From NCBI RefSeq assembly GCF_030159095.1, contig NZ_BRXS01000007.1, forward strand, positions 124,001 to 188,000: a stretch of DNA of 64,000 bases. The letters run 5' to 3'. Below, piece after piece: positions 8,862-19,280 of the stretch (position 1 is its first letter; each line of letters starts with the position of its first letter). Origin of the DNA: Roseisolibacter agri (GTDB lineage Bacteria; Gemmatimonadota; Gemmatimonadetes; Gemmatimonadales; Gemmatimonadaceae). Both the position numbers and the translations under genes were made by a program. Below the pieces are notes generated by a model, which worked only from the letters and a program-made list of their open reading frames with translations, did not search any database and was not told the origin of the DNA.

Positions 8862-11147
8862 GTGCAACCGCCCTCGACGCCGGTCCCGCCGCTTCGCGCC
8901 GGCGCGCTGCTGGCAGACCGCTACCGCATCGTGCGCGAGCTCGGGCACGGCGGCATGGCGACCGTCTACCTGGCCGACGAGGTGAAGTACGGCCGCCCGG
9001 TCGCCGTGAAGGTCCTGCGCGCCGACCTCGGCTTCGCGCTGGGCGCCGAGCGCTTCCTGCGCGAGATCGGCATCGCCGCGCGGCTGTCGCACCCGCTGCT
9101 CGTGCCGCTCATCGACTCGGGCGAGTGGGAGGGGATGGTCTACTACGTCTCCGCCTACGTCGAGGGCGGCTCGCTGCGCGAGCGGCTGCGGCGCGACCGC
9201 ACGCTCCCGGTCGCGGAGGCGGTGCGCATCACGGTGGACGTCGCGGCGGCGCTCGACTTCGCGCACCGCGCGGGCTTCGTGCACCGCGACGTGAAGCCCG
9301 AGAACGTGCTGTTCGCCGACGGGCACGCGCTGCTCGCGGACTTCGGCATCGCGCGCGCGACGTGCGACGACGACGCCGAGCCGGTGACGGCGGCGGGGCT
9401 CGCGATCGGCACTCCCGAGTACATGAGCCCCGAGCAGGCCAGCGGCGAGTCGCGTCTGGACGCTCGGAGCGACGTCTACGGCCTCGCGTGCGTGCTCTAC
9501 GAGATGCTGGCCGGCGAGCCGCCGTTCAGCGGCGCGGCCCCGCGCACCATCATGGCGCGGCAGGTCACCGAGGAGCCGCGCCCGCTGCGCGCGCTGCGCC
9601 CCGAGGTGCCGTCGGGCGTCGAGGCCGCGATCGTGCGCGCGCTGGCCAAGGATCCGGACCGTCGCTTCGCGTCCACCGCCGACTTCGCGGCGTCGCTGCA
9701 GGCGTCGCTGCAGGCGTCGCTGCAGGCCGAGCCCATGGCGCGACCGCGCGGCTACGCCGGTGCCACGCGCAGCCTCGCGGTGCTGCCCTTCGTCAACGCG
9801 AGCCCCGATCCCGAGAACGAGTACCTCAGCGACGGCATCACGGACGAGCTGATCGACGCGCTGGCCAAGGTGGACGGGCTCCGCGTCGCGTCGCGCACGT
9901 CGGTCTTCGCGCTCAAGGGGAAGCCGCAGGACGTGCGCGCGATCGGCGCGCTGCTCGACTGCTCCGTGGTGCTGGAGGGCACGGTGCGGCGCGCGGGGCA
10001 CCAGCTGCGCATCACCGCGCAGCTCACCTCGACCGACGACGGGCGGCTGCTCTGGTCGCAGCGCTACGATCGGCGCGTGGCCGACGTGTTCGAGATCCAG
10101 GACGAGATCGCGCGCACGATCGTCGGCACGCTGCGCGCGACGTCCTTCGCCGACCTCGCCGCGCCGCCGGTGCGCCGCCACACCGAGAGCGCGACCGCGT
10201 ATCGCCTCTACCTGCGCGGCCGCTACGAGTGGAACCGGCGCACGCGGGAGGGCGTCGCCGCCGGCATCCGCTACTTCGAGCAGGCGATCGCCGAGGACCC
10301 GACGTACGCGCTGGCGTACACGGGGCTTGCGGACTGCTACGCGCTGGAGGTCGACTACCGCAGTATCCCCGTGCACGACGGCTTCGCGAAGGCCAAGGAC
10401 TACGCGCGGCGCGCCATCGCGCTCGACGACACGCTGGCCGAGGCACACACGTCGCTCGCCTGGAGCCTGTTCGCGTACGACTGGGCGTGGGACGAGGCGG
10501 GGCGCGAGTTCCGCCGCGCGATCGAGTGCGACCCGCGCTACGCCACCGCGCACCAGTGGTACGCGTTCGCGCTCGCGTCGCGCGGCGCGCTGGACGAGGC
10601 ACTGGTCGAGGGCCACACCGCCGTGGAGCTGGACGGCGGCTCCGTGTCGGCGCGGCGCTCGCTCGGCTGGGCGTACTACTACGCGCGCCGCTACGCCGAC
10701 TCGCGCTACCACCTGGACCGTGCGATCGCGATGGATCCCAACGCCGAGGAGAACTACCGCACGCTCGGCCTCGTGCTCGCGATCGAGGGCAACCCCGACG
10801 AGGCGACGCGCGTGCTGGAGGAGGCCGCGGCGATGCCGGAGGCGGGGAGCTACACGCGCGGCACGCTCGCCTACGCGCTGGCGCGCGGCGGGCGCACGGC
10901 GGAGGCGCGCGCGATCCTCGCCGAGCTGACGGCGCAGGCCGAGCAGGGGTACGTCTCGCCCGTCGCCTTCGCCACCGTCCACCTCGGGCTCGGCGAGGTG
11001 GAGCCCGCGCTCGACTGGACGGAGCGCGCGCTGGAGGCGCGCCGCGGCTGGCTCGCCTACCTGCGCGTGAACCCGATCATGGACCCGATGCGCGGCCACC
11101 CGCGCTTCGACGCGCTGCTCACGCGCATGCGGCTGCGCGACGCGTAG
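8862..11147 (+). CDS. Soluble Ser/Thr protein kinase with TolB-like and TPR domains
   Basis: 761 aa from GTG 8862. The kinase domain (about 20-275) is complete: GHGGMATVY loop, VAVKVL with Lys50, HRDVKPEN with catalytic Asp143, DFGIA, GTPEYMSPEQ. Next comes a linker with three SLQA-type repeats. A TolB/FlgO-like N-terminal segment (about 300-440: SLAVLPFVN, LSDGITDELIDALA, VLEGTVRR) follows, then TPRs to the end (AYTGLADCYAL, AEAHTSLAWSLF, TLAYALARGGRTAEARAIL). There is no membrane segment, unlike PknB-type sensors, so it should be cytoplasmic. This architecture is common in Gemmatimonadota and Acidobacteria. Substrates are unknown. Confidence 0.92.
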   Translation: MQPPSTPVPPLRAGALLADRYRIVRELGHGGMATVYLADEVKYGRPVAVKVLRADLGFALGAERFLREIGIAARLSHPLLVPLIDSGEWEGMVYYVSAYVEGGSLRERLRRDRTLPVAEAVRITVDVAAALDFAHRAGFVHRDVKPENVLFADGHALLADFGIARATCDDDAEPVTAAGLAIGTPEYMSPEQASGESRLDARSDVYGLACVLYEMLAGEPPFSGAAPRTIMARQVTEEPRPLRALRPEVPSGVEAAIVRALAKDPDRRFASTADFAASLQASLQASLQAEPMARPRGYAGATRSLAVLPFVNASPDPENEYLSDGITDELIDALAKVDGLRVASRTSVFALKGKPQDVRAIGALLDCSVVLEGTVRRAGHQLRITAQLTSTDDGRLLWSQRYDRRVADVFEIQDEIARTIVGTLRATSFADLAAPPVRRHTESATAYRLYLRGRYEWNRRTREGVAAGIRYFEQAIAEDPTYALAYTGLADCYALEVDYRSIPVHDGFAKAKDYARRAIALDDTLAEAHTSLAWSLFAYDWAWDEAGREFRRAIECDPRYATAHQWYAFALASRGALDEALVEGHTAVELDGGSVSARRSLGWAYYYARRYADSRYHLDRAIAMDPNAEENYRTLGLVLAIEGNPDEATRVLEEAAAMPEAGSYTRGTLAYALARGGRTAEARAILAELTAQAEQGYVSPVAFATVHLGLGEVEPALDWTERALEARRGWLAYLRVNPIMDPMRGHPRFDALLTRMRLRDA
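9690..9725 (+). repeat. Three perfect copies of a 12-bp unit inside the kinase gene
   Basis: GCGTCGCTGCAG is repeated three times in frame and encodes A-S-L-Q three times in the linker between the kinase and TolB-like domains. The perfect identity suggests a slippage-prone, length-variable linker. Confidence 0.85.
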
Positions 11148-11165
11148 GCGCGCGTCCGCCGCGCG

Positions 11166-12497
11166 TCAGCCGCGGTTCGGTGCAGGCTGCGCGACGCGCT
11201 CCTCGTAGCGGCGCATGAGCGGCGTCACCGAGATGCCGTGCACGACGACGGACGCCGTGACCGTCGCGAGCACGATGCTCACCAGCCGCTCCGCGAGCGA
11301 CTCGGGCAGCCCGTGCTCCGCCGCGTAGGCGAGGTAGTAGATCGAGCCGATGCCGCGGATGCCGAACCACATCGTGAGGCGCCGCTGGAGCGCCGGCGCG
11401 CCGCGCATCGGCGCGCCGAGGCGCACCGCGAGCGGGCGGATCACGAGGAACAGCAGCGGCGCGAACCACCACGCCTCCATCGACAGCGTGCGCGTCGACA
11501 GCAGCCCGCCCACGATCACCACGACGGCCACCTCGGCCACGCGCTCCAGCTGCTCCGTGAAGCCGAGCGCGGCCTCCGCCATGTAGGCGGGCGCCGTGTC
11601 GGGCGCGGTCGCGATCTCGTCGGCCTCCGCGGTCAGGGCGGCGGCGTGCACGTCGGGCGGCGCATCGGCGCCGGTGAGCTCCTCGGTCGCGCGGCGCTCC
11701 TCGCGCCGCAGCGCGAACCCCGCCGCGAACACCGCGAGGAAGCCGTACCCCTTCACCAGCAGCGCGGCGCCGTACGCGAGCGCGATCAGCCCGAGGGCCA
11801 GCAGGTCGTCGAGGCCGAGCGCCTCGCGCTTCTCGCGCCGCAGCCAGAGCACGAGGCGGCTGATCGCCCAGCCCAGCCCCCACCCGGTCGCCAGGCCGGC
11901 CGCGCCGGCCCACAGCACGTCCACCGCCAGCCACCGCCAGCCGAACGCGCCCAGATCGTGCGCCCCCAGCAGCCCGAGGCCGAGCATCACGAAGGGGAAC
12001 GCCGTGCCGTCGTTGAGGGCCGCCTCGCCGGTCAGCGCGAAGCGCAGCCGGTCGCTGTCGGCCGCGTGGCCCACCTGCACGTCGCTCGCGAGCACGGGAT
12101 CGGTGGGCGCCAGGATCGCTCCGAGCAGCACCGCGGCCCCGAGCGGGAGCTGCAGCAGGTACACGCCGGCGACCGTCGCCAGGCCGATGGTCAGCGCCAT
12201 CACCAGCGTCGCCAGCCGCACGGGCGCGTGCCACCGGTCGTCCGAGAGCGCCGTCCGCAGCTTGAGCCCCGCGGCGAAGAGCGAGACCAGCACCGCGACC
12301 TCCGTCAGCCGCTCCAGCCAGACCGCGTCGCGCAGCGCGTCGAGCTGGATCAGCCCGAGCCCCAGCGGGCCGAGGGCCGCACCGGTGGCCAGGTAGAGCA
12401 GGGTGGTGGTGAGCGGCAGCCGGCGCACGGCCGAGCCGACGGTGGCCGTGACCACCAGCAGCAGCCCGACCAGCGTGAACCAGATCCCGACCTTCAT
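11166..12497 (-). CDS. Cation:proton antiporter (CPA1/NhaP-like)
   Basis: 443 aa from the ATG at 12497, which begins directly at the first membrane helix ([13 protein letters not shown]). About 12 hydrophobic segments follow. The family signature [13 protein letters not shown] with the Asp pair region, and [13 protein letters not shown] with the ND motif of CPA1 exchangers, are both present. A charged cytoplasmic loop lies at about 285-330 ([12 protein letters not shown]), before the last helices, and the tail is short ([17 protein letters not shown]). It should exchange Na+ or K+ for H+ in the inner membrane. It is convergent with the kinase gene (18 bp gap) and divergent from the sugar dehydrogenase. 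Confidence 0.9.
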   Translation of the reverse strand: MKVGIWFTLVGLLLVVTATVGSAVRRLPLTTTLLYLATGAALGPLGLGLIQLDALRDAVWLERLTEVAVLVSLFAAGLKLRTALSDDRWHAPVRLATLVMALTIGLATVAGVYLLQLPLGAAVLLGAILAPTDPVLASDVQVGHAADSDRLRFALTGEAALNDGTAFPFVMLGLGLLGAHDLGAFGWRWLAVDVLWAGAAGLATGWGLGWAISRLVLWLRREKREALGLDDLLALGLIALAYGAALLVKGYGFLAVFAAGFALRREERRATEELTGADAPPDVHAAALTAEADEIATAPDTAPAYMAEAALGFTEQLERVAEVAVVVIVGGLLSTRTLSMEAWWFAPLLFLVIRPLAVRLGAPMRGAPALQRRLTMWFGIRGIGSIYYLAYAAEHGLPESLAERLVSIVLATVTASVVVHGISVTPLMRRYEERVAQPAPNRG

Positions 12498-12639
12498 GCG
12501 GCGGGGACGGACGGCGCGCTCATGGGCGCTCCCCAATGCACGGATGGGACCGTGTGTACGCCTCCGTACGATTGCGGGTGCGGATTTGCTCGCCGGGCGT
12601 ACATTCGGGCCACCTGCCGTCCTACCCTCCCGGTCCTTC
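12498..12639. promoter_or_regulatory. Divergent promoter region, antiporter / sugar dehydrogenase
   Basis: 142 bp, clearly AT-richer than its flanks, with TACATT (12600-12605) and TTGCGG (12572-12577) on the plus strand. Their 22-bp spacing is too long for one promoter. No confident start site is assigned on either strand. Confidence 0.35.
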
Positions 12640-13806
12640 ATGCCCCACCGACCGCCGTTCGCCCGACCGCGTCCGTCGCGCCGCCGACTCGCCGTGGGCA
12701 TCGCCGCCGCCGTGCTGGGGACCGCCGCCTTCATGTGGCGGCGCACGCCGCCGCGGGTCCAGGTGCTCGACACCCAGGAGCACCGCGTGCGCGTCACGAC
12801 GGTCGTCGACGGGCTCCGCAGCCCGTGGGGGCTGACCTTCCTGCCGGGCGGCGACCTGCTGATCACCGAGAAGCGCGGGCGCCTGCGGCTGGTGCGCGCG
12901 GGCGTCCTGCAGCCGGAGCCGGTGGCCGAGCTGGAGGTCGCCTCGTCGGGGCAGGGCGGGCTGCTCGACGTCGAGCTGCACCCCGGCTTCGCGCGGAACC
13001 GGCTGGTCTATCTCACCTACTCCAAGCCGGGACCGCGCGGCAGCACGACGGCGCTCGCGCGGGGGCGCTGGGACGGCAGCCGCCTCGTCGACGTGCAGGA
13101 CGTCTTCGTGGCCGAGGCGTGGGGCCGCGGCGGGCAGCACTTCGGGTCGCGTATCGTCTTCGACCGCGCCGGGATGGTCTACTTCGGGGTCGGGGAGCGC
13201 AACGAGAAGTATCCGGCGCAGGACCTCGCGTCCGACAAGGGGAAGATCCTGCGGCTGCACGACGACGGGCGCATCCCGCGCGACAATCCATTCGTCGGCC
13301 GCACCGACGCGCGCCCCGAGATCTTCAGCTACGGGCACCGCAACCCGCAGGGGATGACGCTGCATCCCGTGACGGGCGAGCTGTGGGAGACCGAGCACGG
13401 CGCGCGCGGCGGCGACGAGGTGAACCACGTGCGCGCGGGGCGCAACTACGGCTGGCCGCGCATCACGCACGGCGTCGACTACTCCGGCGCGCGCATCAGC
13501 CCCGACTCGGCCCTGCCGGGCATGGAGCAGCCCGTGCTGCACTGGACGCCGTCCATCGCCCCGTCGGGGCTCGCGATCTACGCCGGCGACCGCTTCCCGC
13601 GGTGGCGCGGGCACCTGTTCGCGGGCGCGCTCGCGGGGCAGCAGCTGCGCCGCGTCGTGGTCGAGGGCGACCGCGCGGTGCATCAGGAGACGCTGCTGGA
13701 GGGCCGCTCGCGCATCCGCGCGGTGAAGAACGGCCCCGACGGCAACCTCTATCTCCTGACGGACGCGTCCGAAGGTTCGCTGTTGCGGGTCGAGCCCGCG
13801 CCATAG
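12640..13806 (+). CDS. PQQ-dependent sugar dehydrogenase (soluble aldose dehydrogenase type)
   Basis: 388 aa from ATG 12640. An N-terminal hydrophobic anchor or signal (about 18-35, [16 protein letters not shown]) precedes a six-bladed propeller of the glucose/sorbosone dehydrogenase family. Signatures are [37 protein letters not shown] (blade His), [21 protein letters not shown] and NYGWP. Family members oxidise aldoses in the periplasm with PQQ and pass electrons to cytochromes or quinone. The substrate is not predictable. No PQQ synthesis genes are nearby. Confidence 0.9.
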   Translation: MPHRPPFARPRPSRRRLAVGIAAAVLGTAAFMWRRTPPRVQVLDTQEHRVRVTTVVDGLRSPWGLTFLPGGDLLITEKRGRLRLVRAGVLQPEPVAELEVASSGQGGLLDVELHPGFARNRLVYLTYSKPGPRGSTTALARGRWDGSRLVDVQDVFVAEAWGRGGQHFGSRIVFDRAGMVYFGVGERNEKYPAQDLASDKGKILRLHDDGRIPRDNPFVGRTDARPEIFSYGHRNPQGMTLHPVTGELWETEHGARGGDEVNHVRAGRNYGWPRITHGVDYSGARISPDSALPGMEQPVLHWTPSIAPSGLAIYAGDRFPRWRGHLFAGALAGQQLRRVVVEGDRAVHQETLLEGRSRIRAVKNGPDGNLYLLTDASEGSLLRVEPAP

Positions 13807-13860
13807 CATCGTGGGACCGGCGCGCGGCGCTGCACTGCCTCACCTGCACCTGGCCTGCCC

Positions 13861-16335
13861 ATGCGGTCCGTAGACCTGCACCTGGTGCCCGGCGGCGCGT
13901 CCGTCGGCAGCTCGCCATCGGAGCATGGCGATCCGCGCGAGCGCGTCCCCGAGGGACCCGGCCACTCGGTCCAGTTCTACGAGAACGAGGCGTTCCTCGC
14001 CGCGGCGGTCGCCGACTTCGTGGCCGACGGCGTGGTCGCCGAGGAGCCGGTGCTCGTGATCGCGACCGCGACGCATCGGCGGGCGTTCGTGCGCCGGCTG
14101 CGCGCGAAGGGCGTGGACGTCGAGCAGGCGCGCGGCGCGGGGCTGCTCACGTGGTGCGACGCCGACGCGATGCTCGGGCGCATCATGGACGGCGGGCAGC
14201 CCAACGAGGACCGCTTCCGCGCGGAGCTCGGCCCGCTGCTGGAGCGCGCGGAGCTGCGCCGGCGCGGCGCGACCGTGCGCGCGTATGGCGAGATGGTGGA
14301 CGTCCTCTGGCAGCGTGGCGAGATGCTCGCGGCGCTGCGGCTCGAGGCGCTGTGGAACGAGCTCGCGACCACGTACCACTTCGCGCTGCTGTGCGGCTAC
14401 GCGATGGGACCGTTCTACGGGCTCGCGGGCACCGCGCACCACCAGGCGGTGTGCGGCTGCCACACGCACGTCATGCCCACGCGTCGCACGATGGCGCCGC
14501 CCGCGCCGCCCCTTCCCACGCCGCTGCCGCTCGCGGTCGCGCATCCGGCCGACGGCGAGACGCCGGACGACGCGGACGACGTGGACGACGCCTCCGAGGC
14601 CGAGCGGGAGCGCGACGCGCTGCGACGCCAGACGCGCGTGCTCGTGGCGGAGGTGGCGGAACGGCGGCGGCTGGAGCAGCAGCTGCGCGCCGCGCTGGCC
14701 GAGCAACGGCGCGTGGAGCGCGAGCTGCAGCGCAGCCGTCGGCTCCTGCTCGAGGCGCAGCGCGTCGCGCGCGTCGGCTCGTGGTCGGTGATCCCCGCCA
14801 CGGGCGTCACCGAGTGGTCGGACGAGCTGTGGAAGCTCCTCGGCCTGTCGCCCGAGGCGGGCGCGCCGTCGGTGGAGCGGCTGATGGCGGCGGTGCACGA
14901 GGAGGACGTCGCGGCCGTGCGCGCGATGCTGCGCCGTGCGGCGGCCGCCGCGATCGCCGGCACCAGCGCGCCCGCGGCCGACGACGTGCGCATCCGACAC
15001 GCCGACGGCACGGTGCGCATCTGCGAGTTCCGCGTCGCGTCCACGCCCGCGAGCACGCAGCAGCCACCGATGCTGCACGGCACGCTGCTGGACGTGACCG
15101 CGCAGCGTGCGGCCGAGACCGAGCGGCGCGCGCTAGACGCGCGGCTGCTGGAGACGCAACGCCTGGAGACGCTGGGCGTGCTCGCGGGCGGCATCGCGCA
15201 CGACTTCAACAACCTGCTCACGAGCATCCTCGGCAACGCCGACATGCTGCAGTTCGCGCTGCCGGAGGGCACCGGCGAGCGCGTGCTGGTGGACGAGATC
15301 CTGCTCGCGGGCCGACGCTCCGCCGACCTGTCGCGGCAGCTGCTCGCGTACGCGGGCCACGCGTCGTACGTCGTGCGCGCGCTCGACCTGTCGGCGCTCG
15401 CGGTGGAGGTGGGCGCGCTCCTGCGCACCGCCATGCCGGCCGGCGGCACGCTGCGACTGGACGTGCCACGCGGCGGGATGGTGGCGGGCGACCGCGCGCA
15501 GCTGACGCAGGTGCTGATGAATCTCGTCACGAACGCCGCGGAGGCGCTCAATCCCGACGGCGGCACCGTGACGGTGCGCGTGCGCGAGCACACGCTCGAC
15601 GAGCGCGAGGCGGCGCGGCTGGCGAAGGTGTGCGCCACCGGCGGCGGTCCGCTGCCCGCAGGGCCGTGCGTCCGCCTCGAGGTCAGCGACACGGGCGTCG
15701 GCATGTCGCGCGAGGTGCGCGCGCGGATGTTCGAGCCCTTCTTCACGACCAAGCGCAGCGGCCGCGGGCTCGGGCTCGCGGCGACGCTCGGGATCGTGCG
15801 CGCGCACGGCGGCGCGCTGGCGGTGACCAGCACGCAGGGGCAGGGCACGACCGTGCGCGTCTGGCTGCCGGCGGCGCCGTCGGGCGCGGAGGCGGAGCGC
15901 GCCGGCGCGGTGGCGGCGAGCGGCGCGCCGGCGGCGGTGCCGCAGCCGCGCATCCTCGTGGTGGACGACGATCCCGCCGTGCGCGGCACGCTCGCGCGGC
16001 TGCTCGGGCGCCTGCGCTACGACGTCGTGCAGGCCGGCGGCGCGAGCGAGGCGCTCGCCGCGCTCGATGCCGGCGACGCCCCACCCGCCCTCGCGATCGT
16101 CGACTTCACGATGCCCGAGGCGGGGGGGCAGGAGACGGCGCACCGGCTCCAGGAGCGGTGCCCCGGCCTGCCCGTGCTCTTCACCAGCGGCTACGGCGAT
16201 GCCGAGGCGCCCGGCGGGGCCACGCTGCCCACGCTTGGCGAGCGCCCGCTGCTGCCCAAGCCCTACGACCTGCGGACGCTGGAGCGCCTGGTGGGGGGCG
16301 CGCTGCGCGCGAGGGACGCCGCGCCGGGGGGCTGA
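13861..16335 (+). CDS. Soluble MEDS-domain hybrid histidine kinase
   Basis: 824 aa. The N-terminus (about 35-195: [38 protein letters not shown]) is a MEDS/DcmR-type sensory domain. A His/Cys-containing stretch follows ([11 protein letters not shown], about 198-208), then an acidic region and a coiled coil (about 250-300) and a PAS (about 305-420). HisKA has His447 in [11 protein letters not shown]; HATPase has DTGVGM and GRGLGLAA; the C-terminal receiver has [10 protein letters not shown], acceptor Asp748 and Lys in LLPKPY. There is no transmembrane segment, so the signal is cytoplasmic. Other MEDS proteins respond to small organic ligands or redox state. It stands alone, with no output regulator beside it. 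Confidence 0.9.
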   Translation: MRSVDLHLVPGGASVGSSPSEHGDPRERVPEGPGHSVQFYENEAFLAAAVADFVADGVVAEEPVLVIATATHRRAFVRRLRAKGVDVEQARGAGLLTWCDADAMLGRIMDGGQPNEDRFRAELGPLLERAELRRRGATVRAYGEMVDVLWQRGEMLAALRLEALWNELATTYHFALLCGYAMGPFYGLAGTAHHQAVCGCHTHVMPTRRTMAPPAPPLPTPLPLAVAHPADGETPDDADDVDDASEAERERDALRRQTRVLVAEVAERRRLEQQLRAALAEQRRVERELQRSRRLLLEAQRVARVGSWSVIPATGVTEWSDELWKLLGLSPEAGAPSVERLMAAVHEEDVAAVRAMLRRAAAAAIAGTSAPAADDVRIRHADGTVRICEFRVASTPASTQQPPMLHGTLLDVTAQRAAETERRALDARLLETQRLETLGVLAGGIAHDFNNLLTSILGNADMLQFALPEGTGERVLVDEILLAGRRSADLSRQLLAYAGHASYVVRALDLSALAVEVGALLRTAMPAGGTLRLDVPRGGMVAGDRAQLTQVLMNLVTNAAEALNPDGGTVTVRVREHTLDEREAARLAKVCATGGGPLPAGPCVRLEVSDTGVGMSREVRARMFEPFFTTKRSGRGLGLAATLGIVRAHGGALAVTSTQGQGTTVRVWLPAAPSGAEAERAGAVAASGAPAAVPQPRILVVDDDPAVRGTLARLLGRLRYDVVQAGGASEALAALDAGDAPPALAIVDFTMPEAGGQETAHRLQERCPGLPVLFTSGYGDAEAPGGATLPTLGERPLLPKPYDLRTLERLVGGALRARDAAPGG

Positions 16336-16460
16336 GCGCCGGGCACGCCGGCCCACGGCCCAGCGTTCCGGAGGGGAGCCGCGTCATTGAGGCACGGGTC
16401 GGCTGGACGACCCGGGGCGCCGTGCGCCCGCGCGATTCCCTACTGTCCCATCCCTACGAT

Positions 16461-19025
16461 ATGAAGCGAGCAGCTCCCGTCCTGGCGGCGCTCGTCGTCA
16501 GCGCCTGCGCGCGCCCGGCGACGACGCCCGCCACGAACGCGCCCACGCCGGCGCGGGGCCCGAATGCCGGCGCCCCGACCGCCGGCCCGGCCGCGGGTGC
16601 GCCCGGCGCCTCGGGCGACTCGACCCAGCGCACCGGCGCCACCGCCGGCCCGCGCCCCTACGCGCGCGTCATCACCCCGGGCACGCAGACCCGGCGCGGC
16701 CTCTTCGTCACGCACCGCCAGAACGAGCGGCTGCTGTTCGAGATCCCGCGGCGCGAGCTCGGGAAGGACATGTACCTCATCGGCCGCTATGCGGCCGCGC
16801 CCGCGGCCAACCCGAACCTCCCGGGCGGCGGCTTCGGCGCCTACGGCGGCGACCAGTTCGGCGAGCAGTCGCTGCGCTTCGACCGGCAGGGGAACCGCGT
16901 CATCGTCCGCTCCCCGCAGTACGACATCTCGGCCGACACCACCCTGTCGGTGTACGCCGCGGTGCGCGCGTCGAACTACGCGCCGATCATCGCGGTCCTC
17001 AACGTCGAGGCGTTCGGTCCCGACAGCGCGCCGGTCGTCGACGTGACGCGCCTGTTCACGACCGCGGTCCCCGAGATCGCGGCGATCCGCGGCACCATCG
17101 ACCCGCAGCGCTCCTACATCGAGCGCGTGGTCGCCTTCCCGAACAACGTCGAGATCGAGGCGACGCAGACGGGCGTGCCCGCGGCGACCCCCGGGCAGGG
17201 CGGCGGTGGTGGCGGCGGCGCGGCCGGCGCGGCCCGTCCGGCGCAGTCGGTGCTCGCGCACTGGTCGCTCGTGAAGCTCCCCGAGAACCCGATGATGCCG
17301 CGCCGCTTCGACGAGCGCGTCGGCTACTTCTCCGACCAGACGGTCGACTTCGGGACGAACGAGCCGCGCTCGGTGCGCAGGCGCTTCATCACGCGCTACC
17401 GCCTGGAGTGCAGCGACCGCCGCGAGGGCGACCTGTGCTACCCGAAGCAGCCGATCACGTACTACGTCGATCCGGCGACTCCCGAGTGGCTCAAGAAGTG
17501 GGTGAAGGCGGGCATCGAGGAGTGGCAGCCGGCGTTCGAGGCGGCGGGCTTCAAGAACGGCATCGTCGCGGCCGAGGCGCCCGCGAACGATCCGGACTGG
17601 AGCCCCGAGGACGTCCGTCACACGATGATCCGCTGGCTCCCGTCGACGACGGAGAACGCCGTCGGCCCGAACGTGCACGACCCGCGCACCGGTGAGATCC
17701 TCAACGGGTCGGTGCGCATGTTCCACAACGTGATGAACCTCAACCGCTCCTGGTACTTCACCCAGGCGGCGGCGATCGACCCGCGCGCGCGCAAGCTGCC
17801 GATGCCCGACTCGCTCTCCGGGCGCCTGCTGCAGTTCGTCGTCGCGCACGAGATCGGGCACACGCTCGGCCTGCAGCACGACCAGATCGGCAGCTCGACC
17901 TACCACCCGGACAGCGTGCGCAGCGCGACGTGGGTGGCGAAGATGGGCCACAGCCCGTCGATCATGGACTACTCGCGCTACAACTACGTCGCGCAGCCCG
18001 AGGACAACATCCCGCTGCAGTACATCATCCCGCGGGTCGGGCCGTACGACCGGTTCGCGATCATGTGGGGCTACAAGCCGATCCCGGGCGCGACCAGCAC
18101 CGAGGCGGAGCGCCCGACGCTGAACCGCTGGGCGCGGATGCAGGACACCATCCCGTGGTACCGCTTCTCGGCCAACAACGAGTTCGGCGGCTTCGGCACG
18201 CTGTCCGAGGCGGTGGGTGACGCCGACCCGGTGAAGTCGACCACGCTCGGCTACAAGAACCTGCGCCGGGTGATGGGCTACCTGGCCGACGCGACGCGCC
18301 TCCCGCTCGAGGACAACAGCGACCTGCGCGAGCTGTACAACCGCACCGTCAACCAGTGGGCGACCGAGGCCGGGCACGTGGCGACGATGATCGCCGGCGG
18401 CACGGTGCAGTACAAGGTCGGCGAGCAGCCCGGCCCCGTGTACGCGCCGCTCTCGCGCGCGCGCCAGGCGGAGGCCGTGCGCTTCCTGAACGAGAACGTC
18501 TTCCGCACGCCGACGTTCCTGATCGACCCCGAGGTCGGTGCCCGCATCGAGGCCAACGGGATGATCACGCGCATCAACGGCGCGCAGTCGCGCGTCCTGA
18601 ACGCGGTGCTCGACGATCAGCGGCTGAACCGCCTGCTGGAGCAGGAGGCGATCAACGGCGACCGCGCGTACTCGCTGGCGTCGATGCTCGACGACGTGCG
18701 CCGCGGCGTGTGGAGCGAGGCGTACGCCGGCAGCCCGAACGCGGACGCGTACCGCCGCGAGCTGCAGAGCGACATGCTCGCGACCATCGACCGCAAGCTG
18801 AACCCGCCGGCGACGCCGGCCGGGGGGCAGCAGCAGCCGAACTTCCCGGGCTTCACGCCGCCGGCGCCGCTGTCGGACGACGCGAAGTCGCACCTGCGTG
18901 GCACGCTGACGACGCTGAAGGCGGACCTGCAGCGCGCGATCCCGCGCACGACGGACCGCGCCACCAAGCTGCACTTCCAGGGCGCGGTGCAGCGCATCGA
19001 CAACATCCTCGACCCGAAGGGCTGA
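16461..19025 (+). CDS. Exported zinc metalloprotease, DUF5117/DUF4953 family
   Basis: 854 aa from ATG 16461. A lipoprotein-like signal (LVVSAC, Cys16) precedes a Pro/Ala/Thr-rich spacer to about 65, then an N-terminal beta-rich DUF5117-type region ([37 protein letters not shown]). The catalytic domain has His463-Glu464-x-x-His467 with the extended [11 protein letters not shown] and a downstream Met-turn candidate ([13 protein letters not shown]). The C-terminal region is helical. The family is widespread in Bacteroidota and Gemmatimonadota and its physiological substrates are mostly undefined. Gly/Pro-rich linker residues lie near 240-255. It ends 16 bp before a perfect terminator hairpin. 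Confidence 0.9.
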   Translation: MKRAAPVLAALVVSACARPATTPATNAPTPARGPNAGAPTAGPAAGAPGASGDSTQRTGATAGPRPYARVITPGTQTRRGLFVTHRQNERLLFEIPRRELGKDMYLIGRYAAAPAANPNLPGGGFGAYGGDQFGEQSLRFDRQGNRVIVRSPQYDISADTTLSVYAAVRASNYAPIIAVLNVEAFGPDSAPVVDVTRLFTTAVPEIAAIRGTIDPQRSYIERVVAFPNNVEIEATQTGVPAATPGQGGGGGGGAAGAARPAQSVLAHWSLVKLPENPMMPRRFDERVGYFSDQTVDFGTNEPRSVRRRFITRYRLECSDRREGDLCYPKQPITYYVDPATPEWLKKWVKAGIEEWQPAFEAAGFKNGIVAAEAPANDPDWSPEDVRHTMIRWLPSTTENAVGPNVHDPRTGEILNGSVRMFHNVMNLNRSWYFTQAAAIDPRARKLPMPDSLSGRLLQFVVAHEIGHTLGLQHDQIGSSTYHPDSVRSATWVAKMGHSPSIMDYSRYNYVAQPEDNIPLQYIIPRVGPYDRFAIMWGYKPIPGATSTEAERPTLNRWARMQDTIPWYRFSANNEFGGFGTLSEAVGDADPVKSTTLGYKNLRRVMGYLADATRLPLEDNSDLRELYNRTVNQWATEAGHVATMIAGGTVQYKVGEQPGPVYAPLSRARQAEAVRFLNENVFRTPTFLIDPEVGARIEANGMITRINGAQSRVLNAVLDDQRLNRLLEQEAINGDRAYSLASMLDDVRRGVWSEAYAGSPNADAYRRELQSDMLATIDRKLNPPATPAGGQQQPNFPGFTPPAPLSDDAKSHLRGTLTTLKADLQRAIPRTTDRATKLHFQGAVQRIDNILDPKG

Positions 19026-19041
19026 GTCGCGGACGCTTCGA

Positions 19042-19088
19042 AGACGACGACGCCCCCGCGGCCACTGGCCGCGGGGGCGTCGTCGTCT
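19042..19088 (+). terminator. Perfect 22-bp hairpin terminator
   Basis: Left arm 19042-19063, loop ACT, right arm 19067-19088, with no mismatch. There is no T-tract, so it may act as a GC-type terminator or 3'-end stabiliser for the protease mRNA. Confidence 0.75.
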
Positions 19089-19129
19089 CGGGCAACCGAT
19101 CGGCGTGTCGGGCCCGAACTGCAACAGCA

Positions 19130-19247
19130 GCAAGGATGAAATCTGATCAGATCGGATAAAAGCGGATGGCTCCGTGTGGCAGCGAGGGATCTCGCGGTCC
19201 ACCGGAGCCATCCGTCGTTATCAGACCTTATCCGATCTTATCCTTGC
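19130..19247. repeat. Palindromic repeat element, family A, copy 1
   Basis: Imperfect inverted repeat with 45-nt arms (19130-19174 and 19203-19247) around a 28-nt centre that can itself fold (GCGAG/CTCGC). The right half, from CGGAGCCATCCGTCGTTATC onward, recurs at 53180 with only a few changes. It sits between two converging genes. Confidence 0.8.
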
Positions 19248-19280
19248 AAATGCCCTTTGCAGCTTGGGCCGACGCGGCGA

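Noticed and set aside
11238-16460. Upstream extension of the zinc-protease frame by more than 1700 codons
   Set aside because: The extension runs antisense to the antiporter and across the dehydrogenase and kinase genes. The ATG at 16461 starts directly at a signal peptide.
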